Below, piece after piece: positions 1-5,223 of a stretch of DNA of 5,223 nt. A program made the translations under genes and the position numbers. The stretch is from Candidatus Elarobacter sp. (GTDB taxonomy: Bacteria > Vulcanimicrobiota > Vulcanimicrobiia > Vulcanimicrobiales > Vulcanimicrobiaceae): assembly GCA_030150085.1 (NCBI GenBank), contig JASLGJ010000422.1, positions 1-5,223 of the forward strand, given 5' to 3'. The first letter of the stretch is position 1. Every line of letters begins with the position of its first letter. The notes under the pieces were generated by a model. It made no database searches, was not told where the DNA came from, and saw only the letters and a list, made by a program, of their open reading frames with translations.

Positions 1-1277
1 GCGCGCGCCGCGGCGAGGTCGAGGCCGACGAAGCCGGCCAGCCCCGCGGCCAGCGCGACGCGCAGCGCGTCGACGCTTCCCAGCCGGACGCGCACGCGGC
101 TCAGGCGCGCCAGGCCGTGCCCGGCCCAGACCACCGCGACCGGCAAGAACAGCGCGCCGTAACGCGACCAGAAATGGAACACGCTCGCCAGCGCGACGTA
201 CCCCGCCGCCAGGAACGCACCCAGCGCCAGCTCGTCGTACCGGCGCCGGCGCGGCCAGGGCGTGAAGACCAGCCCCACCAGCCCCAGCGCGACCAGCAGG
301 CCGAAGCCGTACTCGGGCGACTTCAGCGTCACCGCGACGTCGCGCACGTGCTTGAGCTCGGAACTCAGCGCGGAGGCGAGCGTGCTCGCCGACGAGGGGC
401 GCGGCATCCGGCCCGGGATCAGGTAGCGGGTGTCGATCTCGGGCCCGAGCGGCCGCCCGTCGGGCGCGACCGCGTCGGCCACGCTCAGGTAGGACGCGCC
501 CCGGCGCAGCCCTTCGCTCAAGCGGAAGTTGATGGTGGACTTGCCTTCCAGCGCCAGGCGGCCCGAGACGGCGTACGTGTTGAGCAGCACCGGGACCGCG
601 CAGAGCGCGGCGAGCGCGCCCAGCACGACGAGCGGCAGCACGCGCCGGCCCGGCGCGAACGCCGCGACGGCCAGCGCGGCCAGGGCGAACAGCGCGCCCT
701 CGGGGCGCACCAGGTAGGCCACGCCGAAGCCGGCCCCGCACAGCGCCGCGTCGCGCGGCGACCAGCTCCGCAGCAGCCGCACCAGGCCCAGCAGCCCGGA
801 CGCCGCGGCGGTCGCGAAGGGGGCCTCGGTGATCGCGGTGGTCGAGGTCTGCACGCAGATCGGCAGCACCGCGGCGATCAGTCCGGCCCCCGCTCCCGCC
901 CGCCGGCCGTACACCGTCGCGCCCACCGCGTAGGCCAGCCCCGCGAACGCCGTGCCGCACAGCAGCGCGATCCACAGCGCGGCGCTCTCGGGCGCGGCTC
1001 CCAGGCGCACGAAGGCCGCGATCGTCCACGGGTAGAGCGGCTGGTAGATCAGGATCGGCAGGCCGCGAATGCCGACCGGCCCGTGCCCCGCCGCGACGTT
1101 CTGCGCGATCCGCACGTACTCGGTCCCGTCCATGTCGATCGGCGCCTGCCAGCCCAGCGCGAGCACCAGCACGCGCACCGCGAGCGCCAAGCCGAGCACC
1201 GCGGCCAGCGCCAGTTCCGCCGTTCCGGGCCGCACGGCCGCTCGGCGCGCGGCGAACGGCGATTCGATGGCGCTCAC
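1..1277 (-). CDS. GT39/ArnT-like polytopic membrane glycosyltransferase, C-terminus cut by window edge
   Basis: Probable integral-membrane glycosyltransferase of the GT-C fold (PMT_2/GT39-like), a family that moves sugars from polyprenyl-phosphate donors to acceptors outside the membrane. The 425 visible codons alternate hydrophobic helices with short basic loops. Seen: a first helix at about residues 20-43; an acidic first external loop, DMDGTEY (48-54), where the family keeps its catalytic acid; a TEAPF segment (150-154) after a helix; LVRPEGALF (189-197), a GT-C hallmark; an extracytoplasmic loop at about 235-320; and FWSRYGALFLP (369-379), resembling the family's late RY..P motif. The GTG at 1277 is chosen because hydrophobic sequence begins soon after it, no ATG in frame lies near, and a -10-like element sits 6 nt upstream. 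A nearby ATG (1286-1284) is in another frame and meets TGA after two codons. The last helices and the stop lie beyond base 1. Donor and acceptor are unknown. It is divergent from the beta-propeller gene. Confidence 0.85.
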   Translation of the reverse strand, partial: MSAIESPFAARRAAVRPGTAELALAAVLGLALAVRVLVLALGWQAPIDMDGTEYVRIAQNVAAGHGPVGIRGLPILIYQPLYPWTIAAFVRLGAAPESAALWIALLCGTAFAGLAYAVGATVYGRRAGAGAGLIAAVLPICVQTSTTAITEAPFATAAASGLLGLVRLLRSWSPRDAALCGAGFGVAYLVRPEGALFALAALAVAAFAPGRRVLPLVVLGALAALCAVPVLLNTYAVSGRLALEGKSTINFRLSEGLRRGASYLSVADAVAPDGRPLGPEIDTRYLIPGRMPRPSSASTLASALSSELKHVRDVAVTLKSPEYGFGLLVALGLVGLVFTPWPRRRRYDELALGAFLAAGYVALASVFHFWSRYGALFLPVAVVWAGHGLARLSRVRVRLGSVDALRVALAAGLAGFVGLDLAAAR

Positions 1278-1283
1278 CCGAGC

Positions 1284-1289
1284 ATCGTA
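1284..1289 (-). promoter_or_regulatory. Candidate -10 element for leaderless transcription of the glycosyltransferase gene
   Basis: On the minus strand the hexamer TACGAT (TANNNT pattern) ends 6 nt before the GTG at 1277, so transcription would begin at or next to the start codon. No Shine-Dalgarno is visible before this GTG, which fits a leaderless message. I see no good -35 at the expected distance. The same geometry at the divergent gene strengthens the call, but a six-base match alone is weak. Confidence 0.4.
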
Positions 1290-1394
1290 CGAGCGAGCAG
1301 CGGGCGCTCGCGCCGTTCGAGTGGACCCGGGCGTGGGGACCAACGGGGAGGCACGAGGGTCGGCTGCCCCGTGGGCGTCTCACCGCACGGCGCG

Positions 1395-1400
1395 TACCAT
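1395..1400 (+). promoter_or_regulatory. Candidate -10 element for leaderless transcription of the beta-propeller gene
   Basis: TACCAT (TANNNT) ends 6 nt before the ATG at 1407, separated from it by CCGAAG, which is a poor Shine-Dalgarno. A start site at or beside the A of ATG would give a leaderless mRNA. No convincing -35 is seen around 1372-1378. The spacing is identical to that of the opposite-strand element at 1284-1289. Confidence 0.4.
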
Positions 1401-1406
1401 CCGAAG

Positions 1407-2864
1407 ATGCGAGTCGTGAAGATCGCCGCCGTCCTGGTTTCGCTCGCCGTCGTTTCGGCGTGCGGCGCGTTCGTCTACCGCTGGCACGCCCAGAGCGACC
1501 GCCCCACGGTGGCGGCGCTGCTGAGCCGGGCCCGGATGCTGGCCGAGGTGCGCCTGCACCCCGCGCGCAGCGAGGAGCTGATCGCGCTGGCCCGCCTGTC
1601 GGCCTCCGCCGACGACTGGACGACCTTCGCGCACGACGACCGCCGCTCGGGCTTCCAGCCGCAGCCGACCGGCCTCAACCGCGACACCGTGGGCACCCTG
1701 CAGCGGCGCTGGATGCGCTCGCTGGGCGAGCCGGTGCGGGCCAGCCCGCTGGTGGCCGACGGCTCGGTCTACCTCGCCAGCGACAGCGGCACGGTGTACG
1801 CGCTCGACGCCGCGGACGGCACGCTGCGCTGGCAGCGCCGCATCGGCGACTCGGTGCGCATGACGCCCGCGCTCGTCCACGGCGCGCTGCTGGTCGGCTC
1901 GTACGGCGTCTTCGGCCCGGCCGGCGCGCAGCCGCACGGCGCGGCGTTCTACGCCCTCGACGCGCGCACCGGCGCGGTGCGCTGGCGCACCCCGCTGCCG
2001 GGGCTGATCCGCGCCGAGCCGGTCGTGCTGAACGGCACGATCTACGAAGGGCTGGCCGGGGGCGACGCGTTCAGCGGCTGCTTCGCCGGGCGGGTGGTCG
2101 CGCTGGACGAGCGCAGCGGCGCGCTGCGCGCGCCGGTCTGGCAGACCAGCGACCAGCGCAACGACGGGGGCGGCGTCTGGGGCCCGCTGAGCACCGACGG
2201 CAGCACGATCTACTTCGGCACCGGCAACACCTGCCGCAGCCTGGGCGCGGCGGCCTACGGCGACTCGATCGTCGCGCTGCGGCCCGACCTGCGGATGGTC
2301 TGGCACGCCTCGGCCGCGGTGCCGGGGGTCGACGACAGCGACGTCGGCGGCGGGGTCGCGCTGGTCGGGCCGCGGGCCTACGTGGCCGGCAAGAGCGGGT
2401 ACCTCTACGAGCTCGAGCGCGCCAGCGGGCGCGTCCTCGCGCGGCGCGATCTGGCCCCGTTCGCGCGCAACGGCGGCAGCATCGGCACGCCGACCGGCGA
2501 CGGCACGGTGCTGCTGATCAGCGGCGGCAACCAAAAAGATCCCGACCTCGCCGGCAGCGCCGCGGGCAGCGTGCTGACCGGCTTCGACCGCAGCGGCGGG
2601 GTGCTCTACCGGCTGCACAGCACCTCGGTCGTCAACGGCTACGCGGCGTTCGTGCCGGGGGTCGGCTTCGCCGTGCTCGACCGCCAGCTCGTCGCGTTCG
2701 ACGCGGCCAGCGGCGCGCGGCTGTGGGCGGCCGACGTCGGCGACTACGCCTACGCCTCGCCGGTCGTGGTGCCCAGCGGCGTGTACGCGGTGACCAACGC
2801 CGGCGACGTGTTCGCCTTCGGCTCGCGCGCCGCCGCGGGCGCGGTCGCCGCGGTGCCGCGCTAG
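1407..2864 (+). CDS. Exported PQQ-like beta-propeller protein (putative lipoprotein or membrane-anchored)
   Basis: 485-residue protein made mainly of PQQ-type propeller blades. The N-terminus is a basic start (MRVVK) followed by a hydrophobic stretch ending VSAC, a lipobox-like site with Cys19. Hydrophobic residues continue to about 25, so an uncleaved membrane anchor is an alternative. Residues 33-68 look helical. DWTTFAHDDRRSGF (70-83) matches the entry motif of many PQQ-propeller proteins. Blade signatures of the type 'YALD..dG.l.W' recur at about 129-142, 180-193, 228-245, 286-299, 331-345, 389-402, 427-440 and 466-471. The middle part (GTGN at 271-274, then DSIVAL at 286-291) resembles polyvinyl-alcohol-dehydrogenase-like quinoproteins. 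Only single cysteines (225, 276) are present after the anchor, not the adjacent Cys pair of methanol-dehydrogenase-type enzymes, so PQQ binding and enzyme activity are unproven. A BamB-like scaffold role is possible. The frame is open upstream to 117, but the signal peptide fixes the start at 1407. It ends 1 nt from the convergent regulator gene. Confidence 0.88.
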   Translation: MRVVKIAAVLVSLAVVSACGAFVYRWHAQSDRPTVAALLSRARMLAEVRLHPARSEELIALARLSASADDWTTFAHDDRRSGFQPQPTGLNRDTVGTLQRRWMRSLGEPVRASPLVADGSVYLASDSGTVYALDAADGTLRWQRRIGDSVRMTPALVHGALLVGSYGVFGPAGAQPHGAAFYALDARTGAVRWRTPLPGLIRAEPVVLNGTIYEGLAGGDAFSGCFAGRVVALDERSGALRAPVWQTSDQRNDGGGVWGPLSTDGSTIYFGTGNTCRSLGAAAYGDSIVALRPDLRMVWHASAAVPGVDDSDVGGGVALVGPRAYVAGKSGYLYELERASGRVLARRDLAPFARNGGSIGTPTGDGTVLLISGGNQKDPDLAGSAAGSVLTGFDRSGGVLYRLHSTSVVNGYAAFVPGVGFAVLDRQLVAFDAASGARLWAADVGDYAYASPVVVPSGVYAVTNAGDVFAFGSRAAAGAVAAVPR

Positions 2865-2865
2865 G

Positions 2866-3591
2866 CTACAGGCCGAGCGCCTTGCGCACCGCGGGGAGGT
2901 AGTTGCGCGACACGGGAACCTCGCTGCGCGCCTTGTCGTCGACCCGCAGCAGGTACGCCCCGCCGAAGTACGGCTCGACCTCGACCACCCGCTCGGGGTT
3001 GACCAGGTAGGCCCGGTGGACGCGCAGGAAGCCGCACGGCTCCAGGCGCGCGGCGGCGTCGGTCAGGCTGCCCTTCCAGCGCAGGTCGCCCGCGCCGACC
3101 CGGGCCGTGACGAGGTGCCCGTTGGCCTGCACGTAGCGGATCTCGGCGATCCGCACCAGGCGCTGGCGCTCGCCGTCCTCGAGCGCGACGCGCAGCGGCG
3201 CGGCCGGGCCGCGCGCCGGCTCGGGCGCCGTTCCGCGCAGCGCGCGCACGCGCTCCACGGTGCGCGCCAGGCGGGCCTGCGAGACCGGCTTGACGACGTA
3301 GTCGACCGCGGCCAGCTCGAAGGCGTCGACGGCGTGCGAGTCGTCGGCGGTGACGAACACGATCTGCGGCGCGCGCTCCAGCTTGCCGATCACGCGCGAG
3401 GCCTCGATCCCGCTCAGGCCCGGCAGGTTGATGTCGAGGAACACCACGTCGTAGGGCTCGGCGGCAAGCGCGCGCAGCGCCTCGACCGCGTCGCCGGCCT
3501 CGCCGACCTCGATCGCCGGGCCGATCCGCCCCAGCGCGTACACCAGCTCGCTGCGCACCAGCGGCTCGTCGTCGACGACCAAGGCGCGCAC
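2866..3591 (-). CDS. LytTR-family response regulator (LytR/AlgR/BtsR type)
   Basis: 241-residue DNA-binding response regulator, the usual length for the LytR/AlgR family. The receiver domain covers about residues 1-120. It has the acidic pocket VVDDE (5-9), phosphoacceptor Asp53 in FLDINLPG, the switch Thr81 (VTADD) and Lys101 in VKPVS. A proline- and alanine-rich linker (about 121-131) leads to a LytTR domain (about 133-240). That domain shows EIRYVQANGHLV (150-161), the family core FLRVHRAYLVNPERV (188-202) and VPVSRNYLPAVRKAL (225-239). LytTR domains typically bind paired direct repeats upstream of targets and are activated by Asp phosphorylation. The start is GTG at 3591: it directly precedes the first receiver strand, has AGAGG four nt away, and no ATG lies nearby in frame. 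The gene follows the sensor kinase by 8 nt, so the two are almost certainly co-transcribed as a cognate pair. Its targets are not identified here. Confidence 0.95.
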   Translation of the reverse strand: MRALVVDDEPLVRSELVYALGRIGPAIEVGEAGDAVEALRALAAEPYDVVFLDINLPGLSGIEASRVIGKLERAPQIVFVTADDSHAVDAFELAAVDYVVKPVSQARLARTVERVRALRGTAPEPARGPAAPLRVALEDGERQRLVRIAEIRYVQANGHLVTARVGAGDLRWKGSLTDAAARLEPCGFLRVHRAYLVNPERVVEVEPYFGGAYLLRVDDKARSEVPVSRNYLPAVRKALGL

Positions 3592-3595
3592 GCGG

Positions 3596-3600
3596 CCTCT
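3596..3600 (-). promoter_or_regulatory. Shine-Dalgarno of the response regulator, overlapping the kinase stop
   Basis: On the minus strand AGAGG begins with the last base of the kinase TGA and lies 4 nt before the regulator's GTG at 3591. It supports the GTG start and suggests translational coupling, in which ribosomes finishing the kinase can begin the regulator. Confidence 0.6.
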
Positions 3601-4676
3601 CAGCGCGCCGCCGCGGGCATGCGCGCGGGGACGTGGAAGGCGACCGTCGTGCCGCGCCCGGGCCCGCTCTCGACGCGCAGCGCGCTGGCCGGGCCGAACA
3701 GCTTGATCAGGCGTTGGTTGACGTTGTCCATGCCGATGCCCAGACCGCGCGGCTTGGGATCGTACGAGAAGCCCACCCCGTCGTCGCCGACCGCGATCGC
3801 GATCCCGTCGCCGCCCGGCACGGGCCGGGCCGTCACGCGCACCGTGCCGCCCCCGCCCTTGGGCGCCAGGCCGTGCACGATCGCGTTCTCGACCAGCGGC
3901 TGCACCGAGAGCACCGGCACCAGCGCGAGGCGGGCCCGCCCGTCGACCTCGAACTCCACCCGCAGCCGCTCGCCGAAGCGCGCGTGCTCGAAGCGCAGGT
4001 ACTGCTCGACGTGCTCGAGCTCTTCGTCGAGCGAGACGAACTCGCCGTGCGCGGCCAGCGAGTCGCGAAAGTACTCCGCGAAGTCCACCACCAGGTCGTG
4101 CGCGCGGGCGGCGTCGGTGCGGGTCAGCGCCGCGATCGTGGTCAGCGTGTTGAACAGGAAGTGGGGCGAGATGCGCGCGCGCAGCGCGTCGAGCTCGGCC
4201 TGCGTGACCAGCGCCGAGCGCGCGTCCAGCTCGGCCGCTTCGAGCGAGACGGAGAACACCCGCGCCAGGCCGACCGCGACCCGCTCGTCGTCGGGCGCGA
4301 TCGGCGTCCCGGCGCGGTACAGCTTGAGCGCGCCGATCACCTGATCGCGGACCACGAACGGCGCGATCGTGACCGAGGTGAGCGGGCAGCCCGCCACCGG
4401 GCAGGCGATCTCGCCGCGCGAGCGCGCGGTGTAGGCTTCCCCGGTCGCCAGCGCCCGGTGGGTCAGCCCGGTCAGCGCCGGCCCGCCGACGAGGTGGTGG
4501 TCCTCGCCGCGCCCGACGTAGGCGAGCACCCGCTCGCGGTCGACCACCGCGCACGCGTCGAGCCCCAGGTTCGCATAGAGCAGGCGCGCGGTGAACTCGG
4601 CCGACTCCTCGCGCAAGCCGCCGCGCAGGTGCGGCAGCGCTTCGACCACGAGATCCAGGACGTCGTTCGTGCTCAT
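3600..4676 (-). CDS. LytS-type sensor histidine kinase lacking the N-terminal membrane domain
   Basis: 358-residue kinase of the LytS/BtsS (YehU) class. Residues about 20-150 form a GAF-like sensor region with features I recall from LytS/BtsS: CPVAGCPLTS (92-101), then IAPFVVRDQVIGALKLY (104-120). The His_kinase domain contains the phosphoacceptor His172 in ISPHFLFNTLTTIAAL, followed by an arginine- and acid-rich helix pair ending EEL..VEQYLRFEHARF (218-234). The ATPase domain has the N box QPLVENAIVHGL (259-270), the G1 box DDGVGF (298-303) and the G2 segment GLGIGMDNVNQRL (311-323). Known LytS and BtsS proteins have about 560-580 residues with an N-terminal 5TM-5TMR_LYT module. That module is absent here, so the protein should be cytosolic. 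Cys42, Cys92 and Cys97 could support redox or metal sensing (inference). ATG at 4676 is chosen because longer in-frame extension, to about 4805, would enter comB and has no family similarity. The ribosome site is weak (CGGCGG, 6 nt upstream). Confidence 0.93.
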   Translation of the reverse strand: MSTNDVLDLVVEALPHLRGGLREESAEFTARLLYANLGLDACAVVDRERVLAYVGRGEDHHLVGGPALTGLTHRALATGEAYTARSRGEIACPVAGCPLTSVTIAPFVVRDQVIGALKLYRAGTPIAPDDERVAVGLARVFSVSLEAAELDARSALVTQAELDALRARISPHFLFNTLTTIAALTRTDAARAHDLVVDFAEYFRDSLAAHGEFVSLDEELEHVEQYLRFEHARFGERLRVEFEVDGRARLALVPVLSVQPLVENAIVHGLAPKGGGGTVRVTARPVPGGDGIAIAVGDDGVGFSYDPKPRGLGIGMDNVNQRLIKLFGPASALRVESGPGRGTTVAFHVPARMPAAAR

Positions 4677-4753
4677 GGGTGACCGCCGAGTCTTCGCCGC
4701 CTCGCGAGGGAACTCAGCCAGGCTTGCTTCGCCCGGCCGGAGTAAAGGCCCGA
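4677..4753. promoter_or_regulatory. Divergent intergenic region between the two-component operon and comB
   Basis: These 77 nt must hold the promoters of both the kinase-regulator operon (leftward) and comB (rightward), unless either starts inside the neighbouring gene. A perfect 10-bp palindrome, CCTCGCGAGG, sits at 4700-4709 near the middle. The heptamer CTTCGCC occurs twice (4692-4698 and 4727-4733), but its 35-nt spacing is wider than usual for LytTR direct repeats. No convincing -35/-10 pair is seen in either direction. At this GC content such a palindrome can arise by chance. Confidence 0.4.
4744..4748 (+). promoter_or_regulatory. Shine-Dalgarno for comB
   Basis: AAAGG lies 5 nt before the GTG at 4754, with a second purine-rich GGAG at 4739-4742. 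Together with the position of the first ComB strand, this supports GTG 4754 as the start codon. Confidence 0.5.
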
Positions 4754-5223
4754 GTGAGCCGCTCCGTCGACGTTCTGCTCGCTCCGCCGTTCGCGGCCGA
4801 GGCATTGCGCGGTGCGCACGTCGTGGCGATCGACGTGCTGCGGGCGACGACCACGATCGTGACCGCGCTGGCCAACGGCGCCGCGGCGGTGGTTCCCGTG
4901 CTGGATCCCGAGGACGCGGTCGAGGTCGCCAAGCGCCTGGGGCGCGACCGCGTGCTGCTGTGCGGCGAGCGCGCGTCGGTGCTGATCGAGGGCTTCGACC
5001 TCGACAACTCGCCCGCGTCGTACCCGCCCGAGGTCGTCGCGGGCAAGACGCTGGTCTTCACCACCACCAACGGCACGCGCGCGCTGCGCGCGGGCAGCGC
5101 GGCGGCCTCGGTGCGCGCCGGCGCGCTGGTCAACCGCGTCCTCGGGATCCAGCACGGGAACCACCGCCGCGGCGCCGTTGGCCAGCGCGGTCACGATCGT
5201 GGTCGTCGCCCGCAGCACGTCGA
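4754..5223 (+). CDS. comB: 2-phosphosulfolactate phosphatase (ComB family), partial; tail after about 5134 is fold-back sequence
   Basis: ComB hydrolyses 2-phosphosulfolactate to 3-sulfolactate and phosphate; it is a Mg-dependent cytosolic enzyme, known from methanogen coenzyme M synthesis and widespread in bacteria. Family blocks appear in order: VVAIDVLRATTTIVTALANG (23-42), a VPVLDPEDAVEVAK strand and helix (47-60), the LLCGER block (68-73), EGFDLDNSP (79-87) and KTLVFTTTNGTRAL (98-111). Residue 127 (Asn, codon 5132-5134) is the last that fits the family. From there the frame stays open to the edge but reads the reverse complement of the gene's own 5' part and has no ComB character. ComB proteins are usually about 230-250 residues, so roughly the second half is missing. 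GTG 4754 starts just before the first strand and has AAAGG 5 nt upstream. The gene diverges from the sensor kinase. The substrate is assigned by family; related ComB-like proteins may act on other phospho-acids. Confidence 0.85.
   Translation, partial: MSRSVDVLLAPPFAAEALRGAHVVAIDVLRATTTIVTALANGAAAVVPVLDPEDAVEVAKRLGRDRVLLCGERASVLIEGFDLDNSPASYPPEVVAGKTLVFTTTNGTRALRAGSAAASVRAGALVNRVLGIQHGNHRRGAVGQRGHDRGRRPQHV
4830..4920 (+). repeat. Left arm of a perfect 91-bp inverted repeat (inside comB)
   Basis: Base 4830 pairs with 5223 and base 4920 with 5133, with no mismatch across 91 positions (paired coordinates sum to 10053). Identity stops at 4921. The arm encodes part of the conserved N-terminal region of ComB, about residues 26-56, so this copy is the native one. 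Confidence 0.97.
5133..5223 (-). repeat. Right arm of the perfect 91-bp inverted repeat, ending at the last base of the window
   Basis: Exact reverse complement of 4830-4920, separated from it by 212 nt (4921-5132). Read on the minus strand it re-encodes ComB peptide (VLRATTTIVTALANG and following), while on the plus strand it replaces the expected second half of ComB. It reaches the final base, so its true length is unknown. A fold-back chimera at a contig end is the likeliest cause. Confidence 0.97.

Noticed and set aside
1290..1310. Imperfect operator-like inverted repeat cgagcg/cgctcg in the divergent intergenic region
   Set aside because: A 6-bp stem with a 9-nt loop is expected by chance at this GC content, and nothing else marks it as a binding site.
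117..1406. Upstream extension of the beta-propeller frame to 117, giving a 915-residue protein
   Set aside because: The first 430 residues are low-complexity Arg/Gln/Ala/Gly sequence antisense to the well-supported glycosyltransferase gene. A clear signal peptide begins at 1407.
1380..2618. Minus-strand open frame of 412 residues
   Set aside because: It is antisense to the beta-propeller gene, rich in Ala/Arg/Gly/Val with no domain pattern. Such frames stay open by chance at this GC content.
2826..2843. GC-rich hairpin cgcgcc/ggcgcg with a 6-nt loop near the end of the propeller gene, considered as a terminator
   Set aside because: It lies inside the coding sequence and is not followed by a T-run. 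Short GC stems of this kind are common in this sequence.
1460..2902. Plus-strand open frame of 480 residues
   Set aside because: Out-of-frame shadow of the beta-propeller gene; composed almost entirely of Arg, Ala, Gly and Pro.
3016..4682. Plus-strand open frames over the two-component genes (3016-4344 and 3633-4682)
   Set aside because: Antisense shadows of the regulator and kinase genes, whose conserved motifs are unambiguous on the minus strand.
4677..4805. N-terminal extension of the kinase to about 4805
   Set aside because: It would overlap the start of comB, adds only basic low-complexity residues, and the ATG at 4676 gives a sensible N-terminus.
4673..5218. Minus-strand open frame beginning with a ComB-like peptide
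   Set aside because: Its first part is the duplicated right arm of the inverted repeat and the rest is antisense to comB and the intergenic region. It is a product of the fold-back, not a second comB.

Overview
The window is very GC-rich (by eye about 70% or more), with G/C strongly favoured at third codon positions, and it is densely coded. That fits a high-GC bacterium. Soluble LytS-like signalling, a ComB homologue and candidate leaderless promoters would suit lineages such as Eremiobacterota (WPS-2), Actinomycetota, Chloroflexota or Deinococcota. No gene here fixes the taxon, so this is a weak guess. I see no rRNA, tRNA, CRISPR array, insertion sequence or phage gene.

Layout, left to right. 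(1) 1-1277, minus: most of a polytopic GT-C/GT39-type membrane glycosyltransferase, cut by the left edge. (2) 1278-1406: a divergent intergenic region. Each flanking gene has a TANNNT -10-like hexamer ending exactly 6 nt before its start codon, and neither has a clear Shine-Dalgarno, which suggests leaderless transcription. (3) 1407-2864, plus: an exported, probably membrane-tethered PQQ-type beta-propeller protein. (4) 2866-4676, minus: a two-gene operon encoding a LytS-type sensor histidine kinase (upstream gene, 3600-4676) and its LytTR response regulator (2866-3591). The kinase has the GAF-like region and catalytic core of LytS/BtsS but lacks the usual N-terminal membrane domain. (5) 4677-4753: a 77-nt divergent intergenic region. 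(6) 4754 to the right edge, plus: the N-terminal half of a 2-phosphosulfolactate phosphatase (ComB family).

The most striking feature lies at the right edge. The last 91 bases (5133-5223) are an exact reverse complement of 4830-4920, inside comB. The same ComB segment is therefore encoded on both strands, and the comB frame loses family similarity after residue 127. The repeat runs to the very last base and duplicates coding sequence, so it is most likely a fold-back chimera at a contig end (amplification or assembly artefact). A real inverted duplication cannot be excluded.

Working together: the kinase and regulator clearly form one signalling pair. Their target is not evident. Sharing a short intergenic region with comB makes comB a candidate target, but that is inference. 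The glycosyltransferase and propeller genes are divergent neighbours with matching promoter-like elements and could be co-expressed cell-envelope functions. I found no convincing previously undescribed multi-gene system.
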